Origin: an uncultured Lachnospiraceae bacterium | GTDB taxonomy: Bacteria; Bacillota; Clostridia; Lachnospirales; Lachnospiraceae | Length of the DNA stretch: 64,000 bases | Direction: 5' to 3' | Assembly (NCBI GenBank): GCA_910586705.1 | Contig: CAJUJK010000010.1 | Coordinates: forward strand, 67,396 to 131,395 | Shown: one piece after another, positions 56,838 to 64,000 of the stretch | How positions within the stretch are numbered: the first letter of the stretch is position 1 | Layout: every line of letters begins with the position of its first letter | Program-made: the position numbers and the translations under genes | Notes under the pieces: generated by a model | What the model saw: only the letters and a program-made list of their open reading frames with translations | Databases searched by the model: none | What the model was told of the DNA's origin: nothing

Positions 56838-56883
56838 AAATCTCACTCTCCTTTCATTAAAGGAGATGAAATCTCTGCGACTC

Positions 56884-57303
56884 TTACTCCCTTTCTTTAC
56901 TCAGCAACCAGAAGAACCGTCTGTACAAGTCGTAGTAGACATCTTTGCAGCACGGAATATTATACCTTACCCGCAATATGTCATAAGAACAACCCTCTGT
57001 TACCCCATGTAAAATATAACTTGCCAGTTCTTCGTCCGTATCCTCTGCGACATCCTCTATCATTGCTATTCGCTCTGCTAAGTACGCTTTTGTAACGGCG
57101 CATCTGGCAGTTGGATCACTCACTACATTGAGCTTAGCAAGTATTGGATTATCGTTCGGTCTCTTGCTCAGCCCATCCAACACCCCATACGCTTTCTTCC
57201 ATGCAGGATACTGCAAACAAAAATGTTTCAGCTCATAATAACGGTGGCGGTCAATCCAGTATTTATTCTTTTCCGAAAGTTCAGGTCTTATAGTCGTACT
57301 CAT
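56884..57303 (-). CDS. phage DNA-binding-like regulator
   Basis: 139 residues from the ATG at 57303 (MSTTIRPELSEKNKYWIDRH). RYYELKHFCLQYPAWKKAY and the C-terminal GCSYDILRVRYNIPCCKDVY with DLYRRFFWLL fit the RinA/ArpU-like small regulators that end in an HTH. It overlaps the excisionase-like gene. As a late regulator it would lie at the start of the leftward early operon. Confidence 0.65.
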   Translation of the reverse strand: MSTTIRPELSEKNKYWIDRHRYYELKHFCLQYPAWKKAYGVLDGLSKRPNDNPILAKLNVVSDPTARCAVTKAYLAERIAMIEDVAEDTDEELASYILHGVTEGCSYDILRVRYNIPCCKDVYYDLYRRFFWLLSKERE

Positions 57304-57548
57304 ACTTTTTCTCCTTTCCAAAGATATCCGGTTTGCTCGTACAGCAATTTGGGTGAGATATAGAAGTTAATCCGTCCCAGCTTGCTGTTCATTTCTTCGA
57401 TCTTGGTTACGAGTTGACCATTCCTTGTGGCTTTTCCAATCGGAAGCCAGCCGGAAATAATGCCAGCTCGTACCCAGGAAGCGTCTTTACCGTATACTTT
57501 GGCGGCGACCGCGACCGGTACAGAACCAGTTTGAAATATGGCGTCCAT
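57300..57548 (-). CDS. excisionase-like HTH protein
   Basis: 82 residues from the ATG at 57548 (MDAIFQTGSVPVAVAAKVYG). KDASWVRAGIISGWLPIGKA is the recognition-helix region and INFYISPKLLYEQTGYLWKG the wing, as in small excisionase/MerR-like proteins. It is the first leftward gene opposite the integrase, a usual excisionase position. Confidence 0.7.
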   Translation of the reverse strand: MDAIFQTGSVPVAVAAKVYGKDASWVRAGIISGWLPIGKATRNGQLVTKIEEMNSKLGRINFYISPKLLYEQTGYLWKGEKV

Positions 57549-57650
57549 ACAGTCCTCCTTTAAAATGTTTTTCCAAAATCTCACCCCGGGAATTTTTCGG
57601 ATTTTGTATGTTAAGGCTATCAGAAAAACATGTCACCTGCGTACTGTATT

Positions 57651-57662
57651 TAATCTAGGTTA
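57651..57662. promoter_or_regulatory. operator-like palindrome, copy 3
   Basis: TAATCTAGGTTA in the divergent region between the excisionase-like gene and the integrase. On the - strand it is followed by CAGTACGCAGGTGAC. It probably controls leftward transcription. Confidence 0.55.
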
Positions 57663-57702
57663 GAAATAAGGAAAACTTTAGCAAGAAAATATAAATGTAG
57701 GA

Positions 57703-57731
57703 GTTGACAATTCCTACACTATTTATTATAA
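57703..57731 (+). promoter_or_regulatory. integrase promoter with overlapping inverted repeat
   Basis: TTGACA, 17 bases, TATAAT: a consensus housekeeping promoter about 30 bases before the integrase start. TGTAGGA (about 57695) and TCCTACA (about 57711) form a dyad around the -35 box. The same TGTAGGA element occurs near both prophage ends, so one protein, possibly the integrase itself, may bind all of them and repress int. Confidence 0.7.
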
Positions 57732-57759
57732 TGCAGACGTGGAAGGAGAGTGATGCACA

Positions 57760-58995
57760 ATGCTAATGCAATGCCCTGAATGCGAATTACAAGTAAGCGA
57801 TAAAGCGACATTCTGTCCGCACTGTGGATACCCTATACAGCCGGACGTAAAACCGAGGAAAACTCGAAACAAGAATAATAAGAGAAGAAGATTGCCAAAC
57901 GGGTTCGGACAAATTAGCGAGATTAAGAACCGGAATCTCCGGAATCCTTACCGGGCTATGATTACCGTCGGCAAGACAGCGACTGGCAGACCAATTTGTA
58001 AACCGTTGAAACCGGAATCCTATTTTCCTACATACAACGATGCATATGCGGCTCTTGTAGAATATAACAAGAACCCTTACGACTTGCAGCCTGCTATTAC
58101 CATGCAGGAACTCTACGACAAATGGTTCCCAGAGTATGAGAAAACCGTAAAAGACTCAAAGGCTGCCGAGAATGCCTGGGAATATTGCTCTGCTGTTTAC
58201 ACTATGAGAGTGATGGACGTTCGTGCCAGACACATCAAAGGATGCATGGAAGAAGGTGTTGCAGTCGTCAAAGGTGTTGAACAGACTCCAACCGCAACTA
58301 TGAAGAACAAAATCAAGTCGCTATTTAACTTGATGCTGGATTATGCTTTGGAATATGAAATCGTGGATCGGAATTACTCACGAACTTTTAAACTTCCTGA
58401 TGAAGTTGTAAAAGAGTGTCACAATGTCAAGCGAGAACATATTGCTTTTTCGGAAGATGAGATAGAGCTTTTGTGGAACCACGTGGATGATAAGAAAGGC
58501 ATAGACATTCTCCTGATTCAGTGTTATTCCGGATGGCGTCCGCAGGAACTTGGATTGATTGAACTAGCGAATGTGGATTTAACAGAGGGAACATTTAAAG
58601 GCGGTATGAAAACCGAGGCTGGAAGTGAACGGATAGTTCCAATTCATAGTAAGATTCGTTCTTTGGTGGAAAAGAAATACAAAGAGGCTGAAGAACTTGG
58701 CAGTAAGTATTTACTGAACTGGATTGACCCAAACGCCCGAAACAAGAAAAATATAAAATTGACCTACAACCGTTACACAAAAGCTTTTGATTTGATACGA
58801 ACTGAATTAAATCTGAATCCAGAGCATAGACCACATGACGGTAGAAAACACTTTGTAACAATGGCAAAGAAATACGGAGTGGATGAGTACGCCATCAAAT
58901 ACATGGTCGGCCACAAGATTGCAGACATTACAGAAAAGGTTTACACCCAAAGAGAATTCGACTGGTTGAAAACAGAAATTGAAAAAATAAAATAG
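57760..58995 (+). CDS. int: tyrosine integrase with N-terminal zinc ribbon
   Basis: 411 residues. CPECE (Cys 5 and 8) and CPHCG (Cys 19 and 22) form a zinc ribbon, then a Lys/Arg-rich linker, an arm-binding-like domain, a core-binding domain (about 110-220) and the catalytic domain. The active site is complete: R260 (CYSGWRPQEL), K284, H359-x2-R362 (HDGRKHF), H385 (VGHKIADITE) and Y395 (VYTQ). It ends in TAG. It recombines the attachment sites and marks the right end of the prophage. The N-terminal ribbon in place of a classic SAM-like start is notable but found in other clostridial integrases. Confidence 0.95.
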   Translation: MLMQCPECELQVSDKATFCPHCGYPIQPDVKPRKTRNKNNKRRRLPNGFGQISEIKNRNLRNPYRAMITVGKTATGRPICKPLKPESYFPTYNDAYAALVEYNKNPYDLQPAITMQELYDKWFPEYEKTVKDSKAAENAWEYCSAVYTMRVMDVRARHIKGCMEEGVAVVKGVEQTPTATMKNKIKSLFNLMLDYALEYEIVDRNYSRTFKLPDEVVKECHNVKREHIAFSEDEIELLWNHVDDKKGIDILLIQCYSGWRPQELGLIELANVDLTEGTFKGGMKTEAGSERIVPIHSKIRSLVEKKYKEAEELGSKYLLNWIDPNARNKKNIKLTYNRYTKAFDLIRTELNLNPEHRPHDGRKHFVTMAKKYGVDEYAIKYMVGHKIADITEKVYTQREFDWLKTEIEKIK

Positions 58996-59072
58996 GATGT
59001 TATAATGGCGAAAGAAAGTAAAGCCGCAGTTACTTGAAAGGAGAAGTCTATTAAAGAGAGGAGGCGAATAGC

Positions 59073-59240
59073 TTGACAAATTATCGACAATATTATAAGC
59101 CAAGGAAAGACTTTCACCCTGTTTCTTTTTGGCATAGAGAAAACGATAAGACAGAAAGAGTTCACACACCCTATAACTCTTATTACGATCTCAACAAATG
59201 CGATAATGACAGCCCCATTTTAAATGTCAAGTTCGTATGA
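59073..59240 (+). CDS. small gene with TTG start downstream of integrase
   Basis: 55 residues (TTG start, AGAGGAGG upstream): TNYRQYYKPRKDFHPVSFWH, then RENDKTERVHTPYNSYYDLN. It is basic, Tyr-rich and ends VKFV. Position next to int suggests a recombination directionality factor, but nothing in the sequence proves that. It lies inside the long inverted repeat. Confidence 0.5.
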   Translation: MTNYRQYYKPRKDFHPVSFWHRENDKTERVHTPYNSYYDLNKCDNDSPILNVKFV

Positions 59241-59248
59241 TTCACACA

Positions 59249-59288
59249 AAAAGGAGATAGTTGTTACCAGCAACCGTCTCCTTTTCCT
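59249..59288 (+). terminator. terminator after integrase operon
   Basis: AAGGAGATAGTTG, loop TTACCAG, CAACCGTCTCCTT, then TTCC on the + strand. The stem is 12-13 bp with one mismatch and sits right after the small gene. Confidence 0.75.
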
Positions 59289-59408
59289 CTCTTTAATAGA
59301 CTTCTCCTACTTGCATTATATGTAGGAATAGCAGTATAGGAGTGGTGCAGGAATAAAATAGGAGTTACCTACATTTTTCTGCTTTTTACCACTCTTAACC
59401 ACTTCGAC

Positions 59409-59421
59409 AATCCCGTATTTA
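59409..59421. repeat. candidate attR core, 13-bp direct repeat
   Basis: AATCCCGTATTTA as at 8037-8049. Between it and the integrase terminator lie TGTAGGAATA (about 59320), CAGGAATA and ACCTACATTTT elements that look like arm-type integrase sites. TTAAGGGTGTAG (59439-59450) is complementary to CTACACCCTTAA at 8100-8111, near the other end. Confidence 0.6.
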
Positions 59422-59556
59422 TGCGGCTTTAGAAGCCGTTAAGGGTGTAGTGATATTTTATAGTAAACTTTTTCCTTATATTTTGCAAAGTTTTTGTCGC
59501 TGTACTATCTAAATTATGCTAAAATAAGTAAAAATTACAGAGTCAAGAGGTCCGCT

Positions 59557-60030
59557 ATGGATATCACGATACGGGAACTGCAAAAAGAAGAATATCTATT
59601 ATTGGATCATTTTCTATATGAGGCAATCTTTATTCCCGAGGGTGTCGAGCCTCCGCCCAAAACCATAATTACATCTCCCGAATTACAAGTTTATGTTGAA
59701 CATTTCGGCGAATCAAAAGACGACTGGGGACTCATGGCTGAGGTTGACGGCAAAGTTGCGGGCGCTGTATGGGTCCGCATTATGAATGATTACGGACATA
59801 TCGACAATGAAACGCCCTCTTTGGCGATATCACTTTATAAAGAATACCGGGGCTTGGGCATTGGAACAGCCATGATGAAAGAAATTCTTAATCTGCTCAA
59901 ATCACATGGGTACAGCCAAGTTTCCCTTTCCGTGCAAAAAGCCAATTATGCGACAAAGATGTATCAAACGGTTGGTTTTGAGATTGTAAGGGAGAATGAA
60001 GAAGAATACCTTATGATTTGCCATCTATAA
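59557..60030 (+). CDS. GNAT family N-acetyltransferase
   Basis: 157 residues from the ATG at 59557 (MDITIRELQKEEYLLLDHFL), with AAGAGG upstream. SLAISLYKEYRGLGIGTAMM gives the acetyl-CoA loop (RGLGIG), and VSLSVQKANYATKMYQTVGF the usual end. It is the first host gene outside the right prophage end. Substrate unknown. Confidence 0.85.
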   Translation: MDITIRELQKEEYLLLDHFLYEAIFIPEGVEPPPKTIITSPELQVYVEHFGESKDDWGLMAEVDGKVAGAVWVRIMNDYGHIDNETPSLAISLYKEYRGLGIGTAMMKEILNLLKSHGYSQVSLSVQKANYATKMYQTVGFEIVRENEEEYLMICHL

Positions 60031-60099
60031 GCAAAGAAAGGGCTTGCCCAGTATATCCATTAAAATATATCCCCAAAACCTGACACAAGAGGATTTCCC

Positions 60100-60642
60100 A
60101 TGAAAAATTTCAAGAGAGAAAATTTGATGTTTTCCCTATGTGGATTGCATTGCAGCTTATGCCCTATGAACCTGAATCAATACTGCCCCGGTTGTGGCGG
60201 CGGGGAGGGGAACCAATCCTGTTCCATAGCAAAATGCAGTTTACAGCACGGAAATTTAGAATATTGTTTTCAGTGCGAAAATTATCCTTGCGAAAGATAT
60301 GAGAACATAGACAAATTTGATTCTTTTATCACGCACCAGCATCAAAAGCGGGATATGGAAAAATTCAGAGAACTGGGAATAGAACCTTATACCGCAGAGC
60401 AACAGAGAAAGAAAGTCCTGCTAAACCATCTTCTGAATACTTATAATGACGGACGAAAGAAAACACTATTCTGCGTTGCAGTCAATTTGTTTGAATTAGA
60501 TGATCTGGAAAATATAATTAACGAACTGGATGAGAATACATCCGCCCTTCCACAAAAAGAGCGGGCTGCTTACGCATGCAGATTGCTTCAAGAGGCTGCC
60601 GATAAAAAAGGGGTTGTGCTAAAGTTGCGGAAAAAGAAATAG
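60100..60642 (+). CDS. DUF3795 family protein
   Basis: 180 residues: SLCGLHCSLCPMNLNQYCPG with CGGGEGNQSC, CQHGNLEYCFQCENYPC-type pairs and a helical C-terminus. The Cys array C-x2-C-x2-C ... C-x2-C is the mark of DUF3795, which probably binds zinc. Function unknown. It ends in TAG. Confidence 0.88.
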   Translation: MKNFKRENLMFSLCGLHCSLCPMNLNQYCPGCGGGEGNQSCSIAKCSLQHGNLEYCFQCENYPCERYENIDKFDSFITHQHQKRDMEKFRELGIEPYTAEQQRKKVLLNHLLNTYNDGRKKTLFCVAVNLFELDDLENIINELDENTSALPQKERAAYACRLLQEAADKKGVVLKLRKKK

Positions 60643-60812
60643 AGCGGGTAAAGCTGTTTTTGCAGTTAGTCAAATCTTGTTTTTATTGTTGCAAATCACC
60701 AATTCACATATACCTGCAAACTGCCATTTCTCTATTTCTCTTATCTGCTTTCAGTTACATAGTTCCAACACCATGTACTGACACCAAAAGGAACATTATC
60801 TTGCCATACTTC

Positions 60813-60992
60813 CTATAACCATACGCCCCAAACCCCATAATCAAAGGTCCCGCTTCCATGATGAAGTTTTCCGCCTGCCTTGAGATTTCTAAATGCTTCC
60901 CGCATACGAATTAAAATTTCCGGCTTTATGTCCAGTGAATGATGTGCCGGAAATACTTTCTTCGCAGGCAATGCCGCAACTTTTTCCAAGAT
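60813..60992 (-). pseudogene. metallo-beta-lactamase-fold hydrolase, 3' fragment
   Basis: About 59 residues: ILEKVAALPAKKVFPAHHSL, DIKPEILIRMREAFRNLKAG and LHHGSGTFDYGVWGVWL, then TAG. This is the C-terminal end of an MBL-fold hydrolase (FPAHHSL carries a metal ligand). It has no start and joins the SufBD-like fragment. Confidence 0.65.
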
Positions 60993-61234
60993 TTGTCTAT
61001 GATTTCATCAATCTTATTATCTTTATCCCACTTAGCATTGTAGGCAATCCGTGTAAGCCCTCTTGTCCGAATAAAGGAATTGTCATTGTCCATCATATCG
61101 GCTAACCTATCCATATAACAATATACCTTGTCCGATTCCTCACATTCTTTCTGTAGTGCCTGTAATGCTTTGTATGCCGTATTATTATTTTTATCAAATA
61201 ACAGCGAAAAATTATCCTCAATATTTATTTCCAT
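60926..61234 (-). pseudogene. SufBD/HEAT-like protein, 5' fragment joined to hydrolase fragment
   Basis: 102 residues as read. The first about 80 (NTAYKALQALQKECEESDKV, CYMDRLADMMDNDNSFIRTR, GLTRIAYNAKWDKDNKIDEI) match small clostridial proteins labelled SufBD, which are HEAT-repeat-like. After IDEIID the frame runs out of register through the hydrolase fragment. Two unrelated gene pieces have been joined by a deletion. Confidence 0.65.
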
Positions 61235-61522
61235 GCTATTTCATCTCCCAAATCTTAAATCATGCCTCCGATTACAGCACTTTCTCTCTGCAACTGTCAA
61301 ATTTTAGTACACAGCCGTATCATAACTTTCTTTTCCACATTCGTCGTATCAAATCAATCATACTGTAACTTTTCTGCGGTTTTTTAACTTTTCATTTTCG
61401 GATAACGGCTTTTCTTTATCCTTTGCCCTCCCCAACCCTTTCCTAAAAGAAAACAGCACTTGAAAGCACTCCCACGGCAGATGTGTCATAAAAGGAAAAG
61501 GGGGTATGCAATATCAAAAATG
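61235..61522. other. gene-free host stretch
   Basis: About 290 bases between the fused fragments and the next small gene. I see AT-rich sequence with no convincing gene, hairpin or repeat. Confidence 0.4.
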
Positions 61523-61984
61523 CTAGTCCCACCAACAATAATAAACAGACTGCTCCTCATGGGATAACTCTGTAATTGAAACCAACTCTCCATTATCTCC
61601 AACAAGAAACGTTGGTTGTGAAAAGTCTGTTTCTTCTCCAATATCACTCGGAAATATATCTTTTGGTTCATTAAAAATCTGCTTTATTTCCGCAAGCGAT
61701 AATTTACTGAAAATAATCAAAGTATCTGCGGTTATAACCTTGTCTTCATCTTCCAATCCATAGACCTGTACAAAGATTTTTGCCGTTTTGTCTTTATTGA
61801 TTAAATTTTCAATTAGGGCAATATATTCATGCTTTCCCTCAAGGCATTCACAACAGAAATCCGTAAAATCATCTTTCGGATCCAGATAGTCTTTATATGA
61901 GAACAAATAATTATTTGTATAATTGCTGTTCATTTTATCCGTTTTCAGCAACGTTAAAATAGAGCTTTTCTGTAGATTATTCAT
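61523..61984 (-). CDS. unknown acidic protein
   Basis: 153 residues from the ATG at 61984 (MNNLQKSSILTLLKTDKMNS), with GGAGCGG upstream. DFTDFCCECLEGKHEYIALI, AKIFVQVYGLEDEDKVITAD and LVGDNGELVSITELSHEEQS follow. Acidic, compact and next to another unknown gene, it resembles immunity-type proteins, but no toxin is visible. Confidence 0.5.
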   Translation of the reverse strand: MNNLQKSSILTLLKTDKMNSNYTNNYLFSYKDYLDPKDDFTDFCCECLEGKHEYIALIENLINKDKTAKIFVQVYGLEDEDKVITADTLIIFSKLSLAEIKQIFNEPKDIFPSDIGEETDFSQPTFLVGDNGELVSITELSHEEQSVYYCWWD

Positions 61985-62040
61985 GTTGCCGCTCCTTAAA
62001 GATAATAATATCTTGTCCTGCCACTTCTTTGAAAACAAAA

Positions 62041-62883
62041 TTATTGATTTTTGAAGCATTCAAGATTTAATCCCTCTCCAATACATGAAATTATATCGTG
62101 GTGATTGAAACCAATAAGCCATTGATATTTTTTTGAAACAATATAATAATCTAACCAGCCATTGTCTAAAAAAGCTGTATGACTTAGTAAATCAAGGGCT
62201 TTTACTAACAAATGAAACCATGTTGAGTAATCAACCGCATAACATCCGAGAAGGTTTTTCATGCTTTCAGGACTATAACCATTCGTATTAGCCCAATGCA
62301 GACCGTTTTTCCATATTTTTGTTTTATCGGCATATTTTTCTGCAATCTTCTGGTATATATTCTCCCACTGGCTTCCGCTCACTTTACGAAAGCGTTCCTT
62401 TGATATGCCACATTGCGTGACCACTTCATGTTCTAATCGAAATATGCCGCTTTTTTTATCGGATTTCATATTTCCAAATACTTTATCAGCAATTTCCACT
62501 ATCTTACTGCCAGTGAAAGAAATTGTTCCCTCATGCGAAACATATATCAGCCATTTTTCTGTATCGTCAAAATAAAAAGTTTCTACATAACACGGAAACT
62601 CATATCCATCTTCATCTTTCTCGTAAAGAAGTGTGTGAATATCATCATCCTCAAAATATTCTAAGTGATCCATTTGGAAAGTATTTACATTTACTATGCT
62701 ACATTTATCAATTACTCTACACAGCAAATCAATATCATTGCCTTTATATATTGCATCAACATCATATGCTATGACAGGTATTTTATTTTTTAGTTTAGTC
62801 AAGGGAACCCCATATAATCCCGGATACGCACTGTTGCTTTTTATACATGTAATCAGCTTTTCTTCTATAATGCTGCTCTTCAT
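62041..62883 (-). CDS. unknown protein
   Basis: 280 residues from the ATG at 62883 (MKSSIIEEKLITCIKSNSAY), with GGGGTGATTCGC upstream. FRLEHEVVTQCGISKERFRK, HWANTNGYSPESMKNLLGCY and YIVSKKYQWLIGFNHHDIIS are the clearest segments. No family recognised. It lies beside the acidic small gene on the same strand. Confidence 0.55.
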   Translation of the reverse strand: MKSSIIEEKLITCIKSNSAYPGLYGVPLTKLKNKIPVIAYDVDAIYKGNDIDLLCRVIDKCSIVNVNTFQMDHLEYFEDDDIHTLLYEKDEDGYEFPCYVETFYFDDTEKWLIYVSHEGTISFTGSKIVEIADKVFGNMKSDKKSGIFRLEHEVVTQCGISKERFRKVSGSQWENIYQKIAEKYADKTKIWKNGLHWANTNGYSPESMKNLLGCYAVDYSTWFHLLVKALDLLSHTAFLDNGWLDYYIVSKKYQWLIGFNHHDIISCIGEGLNLECFKNQ

Positions 62884-62984
62884 GCGAATCACCCCATAAA
62901 TTAACACTGATTTATTATTACTTTAGTTATTAAGAATCGACACTTTTAATAGCCAAAGTAATATTTGATAAAACATACATCTTC

Positions 62985-63278
62985 TTACCAAAATCCCTGC
63001 ATTTCAAAATCCACGCAATCAAAATATTCTATCTTGTCCCAATCCCTTTTTAAAATAATTCCATCAACCTGCTCTGCCGCATATAATTCATCTAAAGATG
63101 AAAAATTATATTCTCCGCTCCCATCTTTATAGCCACATCTTTGAAAAGAGCAATGGTCATCATAAATAATAATCATATACTCTCTATTGCTCACACACAG
63201 TGTCAATTCTGCTTCCCAACCATTTTCTATACTCTTTTGCAGCAATTCCTTTATTGTTTGAAAATCATATGTAACCAT
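62985..63278 (-). CDS. unknown small protein, immunity-like
   Basis: 97 residues: MVTYDFQTIKELLQKSIENG, AELTLCVSNREYMIIIYDDH and FEMQGFW at the end. It has a small alpha/beta fold with many acidic residues. A role as immunity protein is a guess from composition and the company of two similar genes. Confidence 0.45.
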   Translation of the reverse strand: MVTYDFQTIKELLQKSIENGWEAELTLCVSNREYMIIIYDDHCSFQRCGYKDGSGEYNFSSLDELYAAEQVDGIILKRDWDKIEYFDCVDFEMQGFW

Positions 63279-63318
63279 TTGCCCCTATTCCCTTTTAATT
63301 TCGTTGCTACCCATATCA

Positions 63319-63558
63319 TTAAAACATCTCGACTTCATTTAACAATTCTTTTAATATACGCATTTGCTCCGGTGTAATCATAATACCCTTGCCATATCTT
63401 GTATGATCATGGTTCCATGTTCTTATATCATAAACAGGCTCTCTATTATTCCACGAAATAAAATTCAATTCTTTTATCCAGCCATTGTTTGATTTAGACA
63501 AAGCTCCTATATGCCTATAAATAACATAGTTGTCCAAATATAAAACCTCCCTATGCAA
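63319..63558 (-). CDS. ydbC: YdbC/PC4-like ssDNA-binding protein
   Basis: 79 residues: IYRHIGALSKSNNGWIKELN, ISWNNREPVYDIRTWNHDHT and KGIMITPEQMRILKELL. The order G-x-L-x5-GW-x-KELN-x2-SWN-x-REP-x-YDIR-x-W matches YdbC, a homodimeric relative of eukaryotic coactivator PC4 that binds single-stranded DNA. It is a common short gene in Firmicutes. Confidence 0.85.
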   Translation of the reverse strand: MHREVLYLDNYVIYRHIGALSKSNNGWIKELNFISWNNREPVYDIRTWNHDHTRYGKGIMITPEQMRILKELLNEVEMF

Positions 63559-63821
63559 TTCAGATTATTGTTTAGATTATACCATATCCAATTTTCATTT
63601 ACCACAAAAGCATAGGGCATAGCAACCGCCACGCCACACATTTCTTATCGTTCCAACGATTTTCCTATTCTGTATTTCCGCTCTTTGCAGAGTTCTTTCA
63701 TGCGCTCCAACTGCGCCCGCACTCCCTCCCGGCAATCCGGCTCTATCTTCTTGTATTCCCCGGTCAGATTACGGATTGTATTGTTGTTTTCTTTTATCTG
63801 TTCCGACAGTCCATGTTTGAT

Positions 63822-63956
63822 ATGTTCCACGCATGGCAGGAGCAAGCCGCCAAACTGGAACAGGGCGAGATTACCAAAGAGGAATACGACCAGTGGCGGT
63901 ACAAGTACCCGGAACTGGACACCTCAAAGCATTGGGCGAAAGTCCGTAAGCGCTAA
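63822..63956 (+). pseudogene. C-terminal fragment of a mobile-element protein
   Basis: The + strand reads FHAWQEQAAKLEQGEITKEE and YDQWRYKYPELDTSKHWAKV, then ends RKR. I recall this ending from proteins of clostridial mobile elements, but cannot name the parent. No upstream part is present. Confidence 0.35.
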
Positions 63957-64000
63957 ATAATAGGGTATCTCCTTTAGAAAAGTCCGGGAGTTTCCCGTAC

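Larger units (their letters stand above)
9577..58756 (+). repeat. strand-polarised octamer RAATATAA across the prophage
   Basis: I located 60 copies of AATATAA on the + strand: 9577, 9861, 10300, 10957, none from 11.0 to 23.8 kb, then 56 from 23876 to 58750 (for example 25984, 31377, 36204, 36287, 39570, 41217, 43519, 45304, 47778, 49950, 52772, 55736, 57688, 58061, 58750). In 53 of those 56 the base before is a purine. The opposite orientation occurs about twice (near 46546 and 48832). Flanking host DNA shows no such skew. Confidence 0.7.
59039..59308. repeat. 24-bp perfect inverted repeat bracketing a small gene
   Basis: Left arm 59039-59062 (AGGAGAAGTCTATTAAAGAG...) and right arm 59285-59308 are perfect complements. 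They enclose 222 bases containing a 55-codon gene and its terminator. The left arm ends in the ribosome site (GGAGG) of that gene, so pairing of the arms in RNA would block its translation. Confidence 0.7.

Noticed and set aside
9577..58756. RAATATAA as ordinary -10 boxes of antisense promoters
   Set aside because: Only some copies read TATAAT, no spaced -35 boxes were apparent, and the enrichment holds for AAC, AAA and AAG endings as well.

Overview
The window shows a chromosome segment of a low-to-mid GC Firmicute, most likely a gut clostridium of the Lachnospiraceae type, carrying one large and partly decayed prophage. The host assignment rests on the SbcCD pair, a MATE exporter, a DUF3795 protein, a YdbC/PC4-like protein and phage families (XkdX, DUF6353, DUF6378, DUF5662, DUF6906) that are common in such hosts. 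It is inference, since no rRNA or other marker gene is present.

Left flank (1-8036): a truncated MATE exporter, sbcC and sbcD are intact host genes. They are followed by gene debris: a UvrD-type helicase fragment, a serine hydrolase with an internal deletion, a frameshifted acetyltransferase and a 3' fragment of guaA. Right flank (59422-64000): an acetyltransferase, a DUF3795 protein, a chimera of a SufBD-like 5' part and a metallo-beta-lactamase 3' part, a few unknown small genes and a YdbC-like gene.

Prophage (about 8037-59421): a 13-bp direct repeat marks both ends. A tyrosine integrase sits inside the right end and is the only large gene on the + strand; nearly everything else is on the - strand. 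Reading leftwards from the integrase: an excisionase-like gene and many small genes, each in a repeated leader-gene-terminator cassette (57.5-48 kb); a family of DUF6353 membrane proteins; a SleB-type wall hydrolase; a replication block (helicase-primase-family B polymerase fusion, SSB-like protein, SF2 helicase, adenine-methylase-like protein); a nucleotide block (ThyX-like, NrdD, NrdG, MazG, deoxyribosyltransferase-like proteins); an iteron-like region at 23.15-23.48 kb; nucleases; and a 959-residue protein with the DFDGD signature of double-psi-barrel RNA polymerases. After a probable deletion scar at 16.9-17.3 kb come the distal tail genes, holin and lysis-associated genes. No terminase, portal, capsid, tail tube or tape measure gene is present, so the prophage looks defective for virion assembly.

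The most striking system is a diversity-generating retroelement (DGR): an Avd-like gene, a template repeat (TR, 11590-11678) and a reverse transcriptase with the DGR-type motif GDQLSQ and YMDD. Three variable repeats (VR) match the TR: one in the tail gene at 12.7 kb and two about 39 kb away, in paralogous DUF6273-like genes inside the early region. In my alignment 51 of 52 differences fall on adenines of the coding strand, the DGR hallmark. The reverse transcriptase now carries an in-frame TAG, so the system may be frozen or may depend on readthrough.

A second unexplained signal is the octamer RAATATAA. I counted 60 copies of its AATATAA core on the + strand inside the prophage against about 2 in the opposite orientation, in all reading frames and also inside the oppositely transcribed integrase.
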